In this document: in pieces, positions 1 to 9,241 of the stretch | Layout of the letters: every line of letters starts with the position of its first letter | Position numbering within the stretch: position 1 is the stretch's first letter | From: JBGSKY01 sp041740995 | Lineage (GTDB): Bacteria; Planctomycetota; Planctomycetia; Pirellulales; Pirellulaceae | Length of the DNA stretch: 35,947 bases | Assembly: GCA_041740995.1 (NCBI GenBank) | Contig: JBGSKY010000233.1 | Coordinates: forward strand, 1-35,947 | Direction of reading: 5' to 3' | Translations under genes and position numbers: made by a program | Notes under the pieces: generated by a model | What the model saw: the letters and a program-made list of their open reading frames with translations, nothing else | The model's database searches: none | Told to the model about the DNA's origin: nothing

Positions 1-1
1 G

Positions 2-88
2 GTGATTCCCTACGCAATGTCGGACTATGCCAGCACGTTTGCCACTGTGCCTTTAGCGGAATTGCTCGGTGCAATGAAGCGGGTTTAA
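2..88 (+). CDS. 3' end of a plus-strand gene, possibly a five-bladed beta-propeller glycosidase
   Basis: An open frame runs in from the left edge and stops at TAA 86-88. It encodes 28 residues, including YAMSDYASTFATVPLAELL. The pattern of a beta strand with a (S/A)D pair, a small-residue strand, then a final LxELL helix resembles the C-terminus of the GH130 protein encoded opposite it (YYGAAD...LSELLDSM). This suggests a related five-bladed propeller enzyme, but so short a piece cannot settle the family. Its stop codon overlaps the stop of the converging GH130 gene by four bases (TTAA, 85-88). Confidence 0.6.
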   Translation: MIPYAMSDYASTFATVPLAELLGAMKRV

Positions 89-1152
89 TGCGATGAGATG
101 GTCATCGAGTCCAGCAACTCCGACAACGAAAACTCCGCTAGACCGGTCACTGCATCGGCGGCTCCGTAGTAGACAAGCAGCTTATTTGCATCCGCCACCG
201 CTCCCGTCGGGAAAACGACGTTCGGCACAAACCCAACCGTTTCGTATTTGGTCGTTGGCTGCATGATTGGCTCGTGCGATCGAGCGATCACTCGCGTCGG
301 ATCTTCACGGTCCAATAACAGAGCGCCGGCGGAATAGCGACCGACGATGCCATCAACTCTTGACGTTTCACTTCCGTGATAAAGCGTTAGCCAGCCTTCG
401 TCCAGCAGAACCGGCGGTGTTCCGCTGCCCACACGGTCACCTTCCCACGACTGGACGCCTGCGACAAGCGGTTGATGGCGGCCCCAGTGAATGAGGTCCG
501 GCGATCGAGCTATCCAGATCTGCGGGGGGCGAAAGTGAGATCGAGGATTCGGACGATGCAACGCGACATAGTCGCCAGCGATACGTGCGGGGAAAAGCAC
601 AACGTCTTTGTTCTCGCTGGGAAAAATGATTCCGTGCCGTTGGAACTTTACGAAGTCCTTCGTCGACAGCAACGCTGTGGCGGCACCCGCCCGGGAAACT
701 GCGACATAACTTATCCAGTAAGTCTCATCGATCTTTGTAATCCGAGCATCCTCGATACCGTATTCTTCCCAAGATCCTTCAGGCAGCAGAGCGTCTACGA
801 ATTGCCATGTCAAATCGGTTGATCTCGATTGACGAAAGATTTGAAAATGTGATACGGATGTCAATCGAAGATCGCCGCGACTTTTGACCGAGACGACACG
901 GGCGTCTGTTCGATGCACGTCTTCATCACCAACCCAATCGACGGCTGCTTGACTATCATCTGTCCAACGAGGAAGCCCAATCCATCCGAAACGCTTTTCG
1001 GTTGGACGTTCCGCGACGCGTGCCAACATGAACAAATCGTCGCCGACGATCGTGACGGCAGGATTAAAAACCCCGACAACTTCCCATCCGTCTTGTGAAG
1101 GATTGATGTCGCAGGGTTGAAGTAATAATGAATTTGAAAGCCTAGTAATCAT
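85..1152 (-). CDS. Glycoside hydrolase family 130 protein (beta-mannoside phosphorylase/hydrolase type)
   Basis: A 355-residue protein with the spaced motifs of GH130, a five-bladed beta-propeller family that phosphorolyses or hydrolyses beta-mannosides such as beta-1,4-mannosylglucose and mannobiose. Seen: FNPAV (29-33), GIEDARIT (132-139) with D135 as the probable catalytic acid, LFPARI and ALHRPNPRSH (186-206), GSGTPPVLL (242-250), LYHG (257-260), YSAGALLLD (273-281) and PNVVFPTG...YYGAAD (310-333). There is no signal peptide, so it is probably cytoplasmic. The start lies three bases after the stop of the small upstream gene and lacks a clear ribosome binding site, which suggests translational coupling. 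Whether it is a phosphorylase or a hydrolase, and its exact sugar, cannot be told from sequence alone. Confidence 0.93.
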   Translation of the reverse strand: MITRLSNSLLLQPCDINPSQDGWEVVGVFNPAVTIVGDDLFMLARVAERPTEKRFGWIGLPRWTDDSQAAVDWVGDEDVHRTDARVVSVKSRGDLRLTSVSHFQIFRQSRSTDLTWQFVDALLPEGSWEEYGIEDARITKIDETYWISYVAVSRAGAATALLSTKDFVKFQRHGIIFPSENKDVVLFPARIAGDYVALHRPNPRSHFRPPQIWIARSPDLIHWGRHQPLVAGVQSWEGDRVGSGTPPVLLDEGWLTLYHGSETSRVDGIVGRYSAGALLLDREDPTRVIARSHEPIMQPTTKYETVGFVPNVVFPTGAVADANKLLVYYGAADAVTGLAEFSLSELLDSMTISSH

Positions 1153-1155
1153 AAA

Positions 1156-1569
1156 CTATGCCACAGTATCAACTGCAAACGACTTCACCTGATACGCCAG
1201 CGAAGACTTCTCAAGAATCAGTTGATGCGAGACCGCTACGTTTTCTAGATCCATTTGAATCGATTCCAATACCGATTGGAACGTTGCGGCATAAAGCGTC
1301 GGTTGCTGCGAGGAAACCGCATCAAGGACGACTAGTTTTAACGAATCAACATTTATTGCAACTTGATTCAACAGATATCCTTTAACCAGCGGATAGGGCG
1401 TCAACGCTAATGTGCTAGCCGCTAGAAAAGCGTCATACTGTGGCTTGTCTGAAAAGCCAAAGATAACCGTTAACCCGCCATCCAACGATGCTTGACAAAG
1501 AGATGGGCAAGTCGGATGTGAGCCATCCCTCAAGACGTAATGCGGTGTCTTAGCAAAACCGTCCACCAT
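1156..1569 (-). CDS. Small protein of unknown function upstream of GH130
   Basis: A 137-residue protein I do not recognise. The frame is open further upstream (to about 1638), but the ATG at 1569 is preceded by a near-perfect ribosome binding site (AAGGAGG, five bases before the ATG), so I chose it. The sequence is mildly hydrophobic with no signal peptide, membrane span or metal motif. It has two early cysteines (PTCPSLCQASLDGG) and a predicted alternation of strands and helices. It sits three bases from the GH130 start, so both are probably made from one message. A role with the glycoside enzyme is only an inference from position. Confidence 0.72.
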   Translation of the reverse strand: MVDGFAKTPHYVLRDGSHPTCPSLCQASLDGGLTVIFGFSDKPQYDAFLAASTLALTPYPLVKGYLLNQVAINVDSLKLVVLDAVSSQQPTLYAATFQSVLESIQMDLENVAVSHQLILEKSSLAYQVKSFAVDTVA

Positions 1570-1796
1570 AAACGCCTCCTTGGCGAACAAGAGACCTGCT
1601 GCAGTTTGTCTGTCAGAGAGAATCTTTGACGAGAGCAATAAAGCGGATTGCGAATAGAAGTGGTCTAACGACCGAAGCTTCGTTAGGAGGTCTTGTCACC
1701 CTTGTGATCGTTTCGCGCAGGCCAACATTGCAACCTACCACAATTCAGAACCAAAGCAATCGCAAAGGATCTTGCGAGGTGCTCCGGCGACAGTTT

Positions 1797-2639
1797 CTAA
1801 GCCGAACTAACGCCTGTTTGTACGTCATCGTCGCTGACTGAACCTTCGTTCTGGTTCGCGTTGTTTGCCCAGACATAAACGCCTGTGCTTTCCGCTTCGC
1901 CGCGAATGGTTGCAAAAGCGACGTCGGCTGCATCGCGACCCGTTCCGATGCGAACAAAACCGCCCACCGGTGCCAATCGCGTGGCGTCGAATAAAAACCA
2001 ACGTTTATCCATGTAGGCTTCAAAGAATCCGTGAAAATCCGGCGGTTGCAGATTTACGGCATATCCGGACACATACCTAGCGGGAATTCCCATCGCTCGG
2101 CATAGGCTGATAGCGACGTGTGCATAATCGCGGCAGACACCGGCACGTTGCAGAAGGACGTCGCACGCGGTTGTTGTCGGTCCCGTACTACCAGGCAAAT
2201 AAGCCAGTTGCTCATATGTCCAATTGCAAATCGCCGTGACGCGAGAATAGCCCGGAAGCAACTGGCCGAATTCCTCAAAAGCAAAACGATACAGTTTATC
2301 TGATTCGCAATATCGGCTTGGATTGAGATAGGAAATAACGTCGGCCGAGAGTTGTTCGTAACTTGTTTCGCAAACGTTGGTTGAATCAACAACATCCGAG
2401 CGAAGCTCAACTGTGGCGCGATAACTTATTGTCAATTCACCCACTGGCGCATTAATTCGAACGATCCGATTGCCCAGCGGCCCGACGTCACATTCTTCCG
2501 CCGTTTGGAACGGCGAAACTTCCAACGCTTCCAACGATACGGTTTGATGAGTATTTCTGCAAACCGAGAGATTCAAGAGAAATACTGCCGGCGATCGGAC
2601 GTTATAGTTCAATTGGCAGCCAACATTGATGATTGTCAT
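1797..2639 (-). CDS. Transglutaminase-like cysteine protease/amidase family protein
   Basis: A 280-residue protein of the bacterial transglutaminase-like superfamily. The N-terminal 100 residues match the beta-sandwich that precedes the catalytic core in this group. The core carries the triad in the expected order: C169 in AGVCRDYAHVAISLCRAMG, H203 in DFHGFFEAYM and D218 in WFLFDATRL. The segment GIPARYVSGY (185-193) is also characteristic. Without a signal peptide it is likely cytoplasmic. Members of this branch are thought to be peptidases or amidases rather than cross-linking enzymes, and the substrate is unknown. It lies 227 bases upstream of the small gene and GH130 on the same strand, so co-transcription is possible but not shown. 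Confidence 0.88.
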   Translation of the reverse strand: MTIINVGCQLNYNVRSPAVFLLNLSVCRNTHQTVSLEALEVSPFQTAEECDVGPLGNRIVRINAPVGELTISYRATVELRSDVVDSTNVCETSYEQLSADVISYLNPSRYCESDKLYRFAFEEFGQLLPGYSRVTAICNWTYEQLAYLPGSTGPTTTACDVLLQRAGVCRDYAHVAISLCRAMGIPARYVSGYAVNLQPPDFHGFFEAYMDKRWFLFDATRLAPVGGFVRIGTGRDAADVAFATIRGEAESTGVYVWANNANQNEGSVSDDDVQTGVSSA

Positions 2640-3270
2640 GAATCGGTTTCTTTGAGTTAGGTTTCGGTACAGCCCTTATCGTAGACTAAGCGGTCCAATC
2701 CGCGTAAATTTTTTCAAACAGTCTTATCCGCGTCGGCATCCCGTTATTCAAAGACTTGTTCGGGCGATCTAAGTCAATCGGTAGCATTGAGCTGCCGCCT
2801 TCTGATTCGGCTTCCAAGTCGTTCGGAAATTGAACCGACTTTCATAGCAAGCGATTTATTCTTGGACCTTTTCACGCGAGGCAAGTTGGATCGAGCCATT
2901 GCTACAGCCTACTATTTATCGCAAGATTCAATGAATTGACATCAAGGCCGGACACAAAAAAAACATGATCACAGGCGAAGTTACAACTCTGCTCTTGTAG
3001 ATCGAAGTCAGGCTTCTAAAGCGTTTAAACTATGCAGCGATCTTCAAGCATCAGGAGCAACAGAATTTGGGAGATCGGACCCTTCGCATTGCGTGGCTGA
3101 GTTCTGTGGACATACCGAGGACGTCGCGAAAGAGCATTACTGGCAGATCGGAGAGAGTGACGTAGATTCGGCGATCGCGAAACTAGCAAGCCAAAAGTTA
3201 GCCCAAAAGGCTTTCTGTAACGGTGCAGAAACGTCCTTTGCAGTCCCAGAGGGTTCGCGCACATAAACGA
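2640..3270. other. Non-coding stretch between the transglutaminase gene and the tRNA
   Basis: I see no convincing gene here. A minus-strand open frame reaches in from the tRNA but is rejected (see the rejected list). A weak imperfect hairpin (AAGTCGTTC at 2816-2824 with GAACCGACTT at 2832-2841) is present without a T-run. A promoter-like pair (TTGGAT 2886-2891, 18 bases, TACTAT 2910-2915) faces right, but no plus-strand gene follows it. Confidence 0.5.
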
Positions 3271-3296
3271 AAAAACCCCAGCAATTGCTGGGGTTT
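3271..3296 (-). terminator. Rho-independent terminator of tRNA-Val
   Basis: A perfect 24-base palindrome at 3273-3296 (stem CCCCAGCAATTGCTGGGG at 3276-3293). Read on the minus strand it is followed at once by six T and then CG and TTT. It lies 33 bases past the 3' end of the tRNA, the right place and direction to end that transcript. In the plus direction only three T follow, so it is directional. Confidence 0.88.
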
Positions 3297-3329
3297 GACG
3301 CGACTTGGAATCTTCCGTTTCCCTTAAAA

Positions 3330-3403
3330 TGGGCGATATTGGACTCGAACCAACGACCCCCACGATGTCAACGTGGTGCTCTAACCAACTGAGCTAACCG
3401 CCC
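3330..3403 (-). tRNA. tRNA-Val (anticodon GAC)
   Basis: On the minus strand the 74 bases fold as a full cloverleaf. The acceptor is GGGCGGT pairing with ATCGCCC (one G-U). The D arm is GCTC...GAGC. The anticodon stem is CCACG/CGTGG with loop TTGACAT, giving anticodon GAC. The variable loop is five bases. The T arm is GTTGG/CCAAT with TTCGAGT. The discriminator is A, and CCA is not encoded. It stands alone with its own terminator. Upstream on the minus strand is a -35-like TTGACG (complement of 3457-3462). Confidence 0.97.
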
Positions 3404-4034
3404 GGATAACTCGCTCGACGAATCGAGCGTAGAAGTTTCTCCCAAACTACGCACTTCGTCAAGGTTAGCGGCGGAATTTCTGTGCGACTGCCAGCGAATG
3501 TCAATCGGTTGTGCCGATATTTCAAGTCAATGCTTCGCGAAGTTAGAAAAGGTTGACAAACTCGCTACCGGTGGACCGCACGTAAACTGTCCAGAGTTTC
3601 GAAAGCCGCATTAGCCGATTAGGCTCAGAGCAAAATAATCTCTCCATTTAACGGCGAGGCAGCTTTGCAGTAAAGTGATTTAGTTATCGCGTTGATCTTT
3701 AGTCGAGCAAATAGATGCCGGACCGCTATTTTTCGATTAGTTGCCTTAGAATGGGATAGAGCTTAAACTAGAAACCGGCTCGGCACAAACTTTTTGCGTT
3801 GCGCGGCCCCTCCTACCCCCACCTACCACCGATACAGTTGATCGTTGTTGAAAGTAAATTGAGCAGAACGCATCAATGCTTTTTGACATAATAATCGGCT
3901 AGCGGATCGAGCTAGTGCGAGCCGCATGAATGACTGGGAACCTTTTTGAAAGATGCCATCGTTGCCGAACTTTGGTTGCTTCAATATGCTTCCACTCGTT
4001 CCTATGTGTTGGCCGCCTTCGATTGGAAATTGCT
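3404..4034. other. Non-coding stretch between the tRNA and the first PSCyt gene
   Basis: No gene is supported. A 7-bp hairpin with a CGAA loop (CGCTCGA 3412-3418, TCGAGCG 3423-3429) lies just before the tRNA and could belong to its leader. The tRNA promoter is probably in 3430-3462, with a weak -10. The rest should hold the promoter of the rightward PSCyt gene. An in-frame extension of that gene back to 3930 is open, but its translation looks non-native. Confidence 0.45.
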
Positions 4035-6758
4035 ATGAATTTGCAAAGTAAACTTCGCGATTTGAATATACACCTTCGTTCACCGTTCTCAATCGCTTTG
4101 ATTGTTGCACTTGCGATCTGGGGGGCGTTATGTTTCAAGAAAGTAACGCTGGCTGAAGAACTTTCCTCGATGACACAAACTGCGGATTTTACCTTTTTTG
4201 AACAACGCGTCAGACCGCTTCTGATTGAACGCTGTTACGAATGTCATTCAAGCGAAAGCGGAAACGCTGAAGGGCAATTGTTGCTTGATAGCAAACCGTC
4301 GATGCGTACCGGTGGAACGCGCGGTGATGTACTTGCTAAGGAAGCGAACGCAACCGAAGCATTGCTAATTAGAGCGGTACTTTACGCGGAGCCGGAATTG
4401 CAAATGCCTCCCGACGGTAAATTACCTGATTCTGAAATTGCGATCTTGCGAGAATGGATTGATACTGGCGCGGCAGATCCAAGAGTTGAAAAAGCCCCTG
4501 AAGCGGCAAGCTTGGAGAAGTTCGATCCGACGCAGCACTGGGCCTTCCAAAAACCTAAAAGAGCGGAGCTTGCACTCGCGCTTGATTCCACAGACGCAAT
4601 TGATCCGATCGATCAACTTATCAATCGTCAGCTCTCAAATCTCGCTGGAACGACCAATTTGATTGCGTCCAATCCAAGGGCGTCGGATGAAGTGATGATT
4701 CGTCGCTTGTACAACGATCTGCTAGGACTTCCGCCAACGATGCAGGCGATCGAGCAGTTTAAGAACGATAGCCAAGCGAAAAAATACGAACGTCTTGTTG
4801 ATTCGTTGTTGAGCGAGGATGCTTTCGCGGAGCGAATGACACGGCACTGGATGGACGTAATGCGTTACTCTGATACCAAGGGTTATGTCTTTACTGAAAG
4901 TCGCGAGTATCCGATGGCGTTTACCTACCGCGACTGGCTAATATTGGCTTTCAAAAACGACTTGCCATACGACAAATTTTTAAGGTATCAGTTGGCTGCG
5001 GATGTGATTGAACCGGCCAATGAGAATGGAAACCAAGCAGCGTTGGGAATGCTGACCTTGGGTCGTAGATTTTTGAACAACCGCCACGATATTGCTGATG
5101 ATCGAATTGATTTGGTGACACGTGGATTGATGGGACTATCGGTCGCTTGTGCTCGATGTCACGATCACAAATTCGATCCTGTGACTATGGGCGATTATTA
5201 TTCACTGCATTCCGTCTTTATAAATTCTAAAGAGTCCAATGATGCTACGAAGCATCTTTACTTGAGTGATGATGAAAATATAAAGCCAGCAGTCATTTTC
5301 AAGCGGGGAAACTCAAACAGCCGAGGCGCGGAAGTTGATAAGCGGTTCGTCAAATTTATCAGCTTGAGTAAAGAATATGAATTAAAAAATGGAAGTGGGC
5401 GAATTGACTTAGCGGACGCGATTACAGATCCCGAAAATCCGTTGACTGCCCGTACCTATGTAAATCGAGTATGGGGATGGATGCTCAATAAGTCGATCGT
5501 TTCAACGCCCAGCGATTTAGGAGTCCGTTCACCTGAGCCGTTGCACCGCGAAGTCCTTGATGAACTAGCTGTCAGTTTTATTGCAGATGGTTGGTCAACC
5601 AAAAAGCTGGTTCGACGCATCGTGTTGACGCAAGCATATCAACGTTCGAGTGACCATAGCGAAACTTGGGCATCGCTCGATCCGACGAATGAATTTCTTT
5701 GGCGAGGTGAACGCAGGCGATTAGACTTTGAGGCATTGCGCGACGGGATGCTCGCTTCAACCGGCTTACTTGATCGAAAAATTGGCGGTAAAAGCGAAAC
5801 ACTTTTTGGCGAGCGGTATTCAACGCGACGTACTTTGTACGCTTACATTGATCGTCAAAACTTGCCGAACGTTTTCCGTGCATTTGATTTTGCAAATCCC
5901 GACACCCACGTGCCGCAGCGTTTGCAGACCACAGTACCGCAGCAAGGGCTGTTTTTGCTGAACAACGATTTCATCATCGATCTTTCGATCCGAATGTCGT
6001 CCGACCTTCAATCGACCTTGGACGCAAATGTTGACGATGAATCGATCACTGCAGATGCGTATCGACGACTGATCGTTCAAGCTTTTGAGCGTATTCTGCG
6101 TCGTCGACCGCATGAAGAAGAAAGAGCTCTGGCAAAGAACTTCTTAATGAGTGAGCAATCTTCGGCTCTCGACTTGCCGGAGGCTCGTTGGCACTATGGC
6201 TATGGGAGTTGGAGTCGAGAAGAATTGAGACTTCTTGATTTCAATCCGCTACCGTTTTTCGAAGACGGGCGTTGGAAAGGAAGTAAAGCGTTGCCGGATC
6301 CTGAAATCGGCTGGTGTTTTCTGTCCAGCGACGGCGGGCATCCGGGCGAAGCTGGAAAAAAAGCGATCGTGCGTAAATGGGTCGCGCCCCGTGATGGCGT
6401 GATAAATTTACGCAGCTCTGTTCAACACAAGAACAAAAAAAGTGACGGCGTTATTCACGTCGTTTTTTTGAACGCCGAAGCGATAAGCCCAATGTTGGAA
6501 ATTGTTGACAACGAGAAAAGTTTCGTCCAAGAAGCGGTCATCGTTAAAGCAAACGACGAAATCGCTTTCCTGGTCGACGCGATTCAAACGATCGATAGCG
6601 ACAGCTTCAAGTCCAATGCTCAGATCGAGTACAGCGACAACAATCAACGGTTTGATTCAGTGCAGAATTTTTCAGGTCCAAAGAAAGAACCGCCAAACAA
6701 GCTAGCTCAACTGATCCAGGGTCTATTGATTTGCAACGAATTTTGTTTCATCGATTGA
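4035..6758 (+). CDS. PSCyt1-DUF1549-DUF1553 protein with an inserted beta-rich module
   Basis: A 907-residue exported protein of the planctomycete cytochrome-like family. I chose the ATG at 4035 because the first 40 residues then form a membrane anchor or signal (SIALIVALAIWGALCF). An earlier ATG (3930) adds 35 residues of unlikely sequence. The order is as follows. PSCyt1 has the haem motif C67-Y-E-C70-H71 and MPPDGKLP. DUF1549 (about 190-395) ends in CARCHDHKFDP (372-381). DUF1553 starts about residue 465 (NPLTARTYVNRVWGWML). Within the C-terminal part a beta-rich block (about 713-880; WHYGYGSWS, LPDPEIGW, GGHPGEAG) precedes the final DUF1553 helix (LAQLIQGLLICNEFCF). Biochemical activity of the family is not established. 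The DUF1501 gene 71 bases downstream is the usual partner. Confidence 0.92.
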   Translation: MNLQSKLRDLNIHLRSPFSIALIVALAIWGALCFKKVTLAEELSSMTQTADFTFFEQRVRPLLIERCYECHSSESGNAEGQLLLDSKPSMRTGGTRGDVLAKEANATEALLIRAVLYAEPELQMPPDGKLPDSEIAILREWIDTGAADPRVEKAPEAASLEKFDPTQHWAFQKPKRAELALALDSTDAIDPIDQLINRQLSNLAGTTNLIASNPRASDEVMIRRLYNDLLGLPPTMQAIEQFKNDSQAKKYERLVDSLLSEDAFAERMTRHWMDVMRYSDTKGYVFTESREYPMAFTYRDWLILAFKNDLPYDKFLRYQLAADVIEPANENGNQAALGMLTLGRRFLNNRHDIADDRIDLVTRGLMGLSVACARCHDHKFDPVTMGDYYSLHSVFINSKESNDATKHLYLSDDENIKPAVIFKRGNSNSRGAEVDKRFVKFISLSKEYELKNGSGRIDLADAITDPENPLTARTYVNRVWGWMLNKSIVSTPSDLGVRSPEPLHREVLDELAVSFIADGWSTKKLVRRIVLTQAYQRSSDHSETWASLDPTNEFLWRGERRRLDFEALRDGMLASTGLLDRKIGGKSETLFGERYSTRRTLYAYIDRQNLPNVFRAFDFANPDTHVPQRLQTTVPQQGLFLLNNDFIIDLSIRMSSDLQSTLDANVDDESITADAYRRLIVQAFERILRRRPHEEERALAKNFLMSEQSSALDLPEARWHYGYGSWSREELRLLDFNPLPFFEDGRWKGSKALPDPEIGWCFLSSDGGHPGEAGKKAIVRKWVAPRDGVINLRSSVQHKNKKSDGVIHVVFLNAEAISPMLEIVDNEKSFVQEAVIVKANDEIAFLVDAIQTIDSDSFKSNAQIEYSDNNQRFDSVQNFSGPKKEPPNKLAQLIQGLLICNEFCFID

Positions 6759-6829
6759 TCAACAAGAAATTGAATTGTCTGACTTCATGAGTCGACTCTC
6801 ATAATTTAAATACTGAATGAAAAAATATA

Positions 6830-8263
6830 ATGTCATCATTTAAATATGAATTGAATCAGTGCAACCGCCGATCGGCATTGCAACGAGTCGGCATGGGCTT
6901 GGGCGCATTGTCGGCTGGAATGATGATGCAGCCTTCGTCAAATGCAGGCGAGATTGCATTCAATCCTATGCTGGAGAAGCAACCGCATTTCCCCACAAAG
7001 GCGAAGCATCTGATTCACATTTTCGCTAACGGCGGACCGTCGCATGTCGATCTTTTTGATCCCAAGCCATCGTTACAAAAGTATGCTGGTCAAGCGATGC
7101 CGGGCGAAACGCCGCGAACTGAGCGACCAACTGGGACTCTTTTTCCATCGCCATTTCAATTCAAGCCACGTGGTCAATCCGGTATCGAAATTAGCGAGTT
7201 ATTTGACAAGCTGGCAGAGCACGCAGATGACCTCTGTGTGATTCGTTCGATGCATGCGGACGTACCTAATCACGAACCATCATTGATGTTGATGAACACG
7301 GGCGAAAGTCGGCTAGTTCGTCCGAGCGTTGGTTCGTGGCTAACTTACGGTCTCGGCACCGAAAATCAAAATCTTCCAGCGTTCATTGCGATGTGCCCTC
7401 GTGGGTATCCGATACAAGAATCGCAAAACTGGCAAGCCGGATTTTTGCCGGGTATATTCCAAGGGACTTATGTCGATACGCAGCATGAGAACATTGAACG
7501 GCTGATAGAAAACTCCCGGAATAAATATATTTCGTTAGCCGACCAGCGTAGACAATTAGATTTTGTACAGTCATTAAATGCGATGCATCAAGCCAATCGA
7601 GTTGAGGATGAACTGATTGACGCGAAGGTTCGTTCGATGGAGTTGGCTTTCCGAATGCAAACGGAAGCAGCAGAGGCGTTCGACGTAAACCTTGAACCAA
7701 AGAGTATTCGCGAGTTGTATGGCAATAGCGTTCATGGACGACAAATGTTGATCGCTCGCCGATTGGTTGAACGTGGGGTACGTTGTGTTCATGTTTGGCA
7801 TGGCGAGGGTCAGCCATGGGACAATCACGATCATCTCGAAGCTGAGCATCGCAAACTCGCAGGAGAAAGTGATCAACCGATAGCTGCGCTGCTGACCGAT
7901 CTGAAGCGTCTTGGCTTGCTAGACGAAACGCTTATAGTTTGGGGCGGTGAGTTCGGTCGAACGCCGACAGTCGAAATGCCCAAAGAGGGCTCCAATGCCG
8001 GCACGATGACTGGCCGTGATCACAATCACTACGGTTTCACCGTTTGGCTGGCTGGCGGCGGCGTCAAAGGCGGGCAAGCGTATGGGGCAACAGACGAATT
8101 TGGTTTTAAAGCGGTTGAGAATCGAATGCATGTCCACGATCTGCACGCAACGATGCTGCATTTAATGGGCTTCGATCACGAACGATTAACATATCGTTGG
8201 GCCGGTCGCGATTTTCGATTGACCGATGTGCATGGACGGGTCGTTCATGATTTAATTGCTTGA
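6830..8263 (+). CDS. DUF1501 protein, exported by a Tat-type signal
   Basis: A 477-residue DUF1501 protein, a family with the alkaline phosphatase/sulfatase-like fold. The N-terminus has a twin-arginine type signal (NRRSALQRVG with R13-R14, then a glycine-rich hydrophobic stretch), so export in folded form is likely. Conserved stretches are GGPSHVDLFDPKP, RSMHADVPNHEPS, VWGGEFGRTP and GRDHNHYGFTVW, followed by GGGVKGGQAYG and the C-terminal HVHDLHATMLHLMG. The many His and Asp residues suggest metal binding, but the substrate is unknown. It follows the PSCyt gene on the same strand by 71 bases, the standard pairing in planctomycetes, and probably acts in the same compartment. Confidence 0.92.
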   Translation: MSSFKYELNQCNRRSALQRVGMGLGALSAGMMMQPSSNAGEIAFNPMLEKQPHFPTKAKHLIHIFANGGPSHVDLFDPKPSLQKYAGQAMPGETPRTERPTGTLFPSPFQFKPRGQSGIEISELFDKLAEHADDLCVIRSMHADVPNHEPSLMLMNTGESRLVRPSVGSWLTYGLGTENQNLPAFIAMCPRGYPIQESQNWQAGFLPGIFQGTYVDTQHENIERLIENSRNKYISLADQRRQLDFVQSLNAMHQANRVEDELIDAKVRSMELAFRMQTEAAEAFDVNLEPKSIRELYGNSVHGRQMLIARRLVERGVRCVHVWHGEGQPWDNHDHLEAEHRKLAGESDQPIAALLTDLKRLGLLDETLIVWGGEFGRTPTVEMPKEGSNAGTMTGRDHNHYGFTVWLAGGGVKGGQAYGATDEFGFKAVENRMHVHDLHATMLHLMGFDHERLTYRWAGRDFRLTDVHGRVVHDLIA

Positions 8264-8336
8264 TAGAATATGGGCGTGAATGCTGACTTGTAGCTGACGC
8301 ACTCCGATCGATAACAATTTTTGAAAGTGTTGAATT

Positions 8337-9107
8337 TTGCCATCTGCACTCGCTATTGCTGCGCATCCCGATGACATCGAATTTGTAATGGCGGGGACGC
8401 TATTGCAATTGAGCAAAGTTGGTTGGGAAATTCATTATTTGAATCTGGCCAACGGCTGTTGCGGTTCAATGGAAACCGATCGTCAAGAAACAGCGAGAAT
8501 TCGTCTGGAGGAAGCTCAGCGCGCCGCAAAAATTCTCGGCGCGGCATTCCATCATCCGATTTGCGATGACATGGCAATTTTTTACACACCTGAACTGCTC
8601 GCCAAAGTTGCATCCGCTGTTCGCAAGGCTGATCCTCAGATCGTGCTGACACACGCCTTGGTCGACTACATGGAGGACCATCAAAATGCGGCGAGATTGG
8701 CCGTTTCAGCAACATTCATCAAGTTTAGTCCGAACTTCATTTGCGATCCGCCAGCAAATTCAGTGATTGGGGATGTCGCGGTATATCATGCTCAGCCACA
8801 CGGAAATTGTACGCCAGTGAGAGAACCCGTGATGCCGGAGATAATTATCGATTGTACTGATGTAATTGAGCAAAAAACGTCCGCCTTGGCTGCTCATGCA
8901 AGTCAAAAAAATTGGCTTGATAGTACGCAAAAGATGAATTCGTATATCCAGTCGATGATCGATAATTCAAAGCACGTTGCGGGATTGGCGGATAGAGGGT
9001 TGCAACACGGCGAAGGATGGCGAAGACACTTGCACCTGGGTTTTGGTCCCAGCGGATTTGACCCCTTGTCCGACGCGCTGGGCGAAAAGGTTTTTCGAAT
9101 CGGATAA
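8337..9107 (+). CDS. PIG-L/LmbE-family N-acetyl-sugar deacetylase
   Basis: A 256-residue protein of the PIG-L (LmbE) family, zinc-dependent enzymes that remove acetyl groups from N-acetylglucosamine-type sugars (BshB, MshB and PIG-L are known members). Seen are the metal and catalytic motif AHPDD near residue 9 and a second metal-ligand region, DYMEDHQNAARL. The C-terminus (AAHASQKNWLD and EGWRRHLHLGFG) is typical of a planctomycete and verrucomicrobial branch rather than of true BshB. The start must be TTG at 8337: a stop lies two codons upstream and no ATG precedes the AHPDD motif. A GAAAG at 8323-8327 is a possible ribosome binding site. The substrate is unknown. Confidence 0.9.
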   Translation: MPSALAIAAHPDDIEFVMAGTLLQLSKVGWEIHYLNLANGCCGSMETDRQETARIRLEEAQRAAKILGAAFHHPICDDMAIFYTPELLAKVASAVRKADPQIVLTHALVDYMEDHQNAARLAVSATFIKFSPNFICDPPANSVIGDVAVYHAQPHGNCTPVREPVMPEIIIDCTDVIEQKTSALAAHASQKNWLDSTQKMNSYIQSMIDNSKHVAGLADRGLQHGEGWRRHLHLGFGPSGFDPLSDALGEKVFRIG

Positions 9108-9241
9108 GCTTTTAGAACTACGCAAGTTCAAGTTCGACCGTCGCTGGGCCAATTTTTGAAACGACTATCTTTGATCCGAACAGTCGCGTCTGCTTTCTTG
9201 TAACTTGATTAAAGCTTTTTCTTTCCGTCAAAGGTCACATT

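Noticed and set aside
2886..2915. Promoter-like TTGGAT / TACTAT pair on the plus strand
   Set aside because: No plus-strand gene or RNA follows before the leftward tRNA.
3025..3363. Minus-strand open frame of 112 codons
   Set aside because: It overlaps the tRNA-Val gene and its terminator, and the translation is low in plausible protein features. An open frame by chance.
7383..7817. Minus-strand open frame of 144 codons inside the first DUF1501 gene
   Set aside because: Antisense shadow of a well-supported gene.
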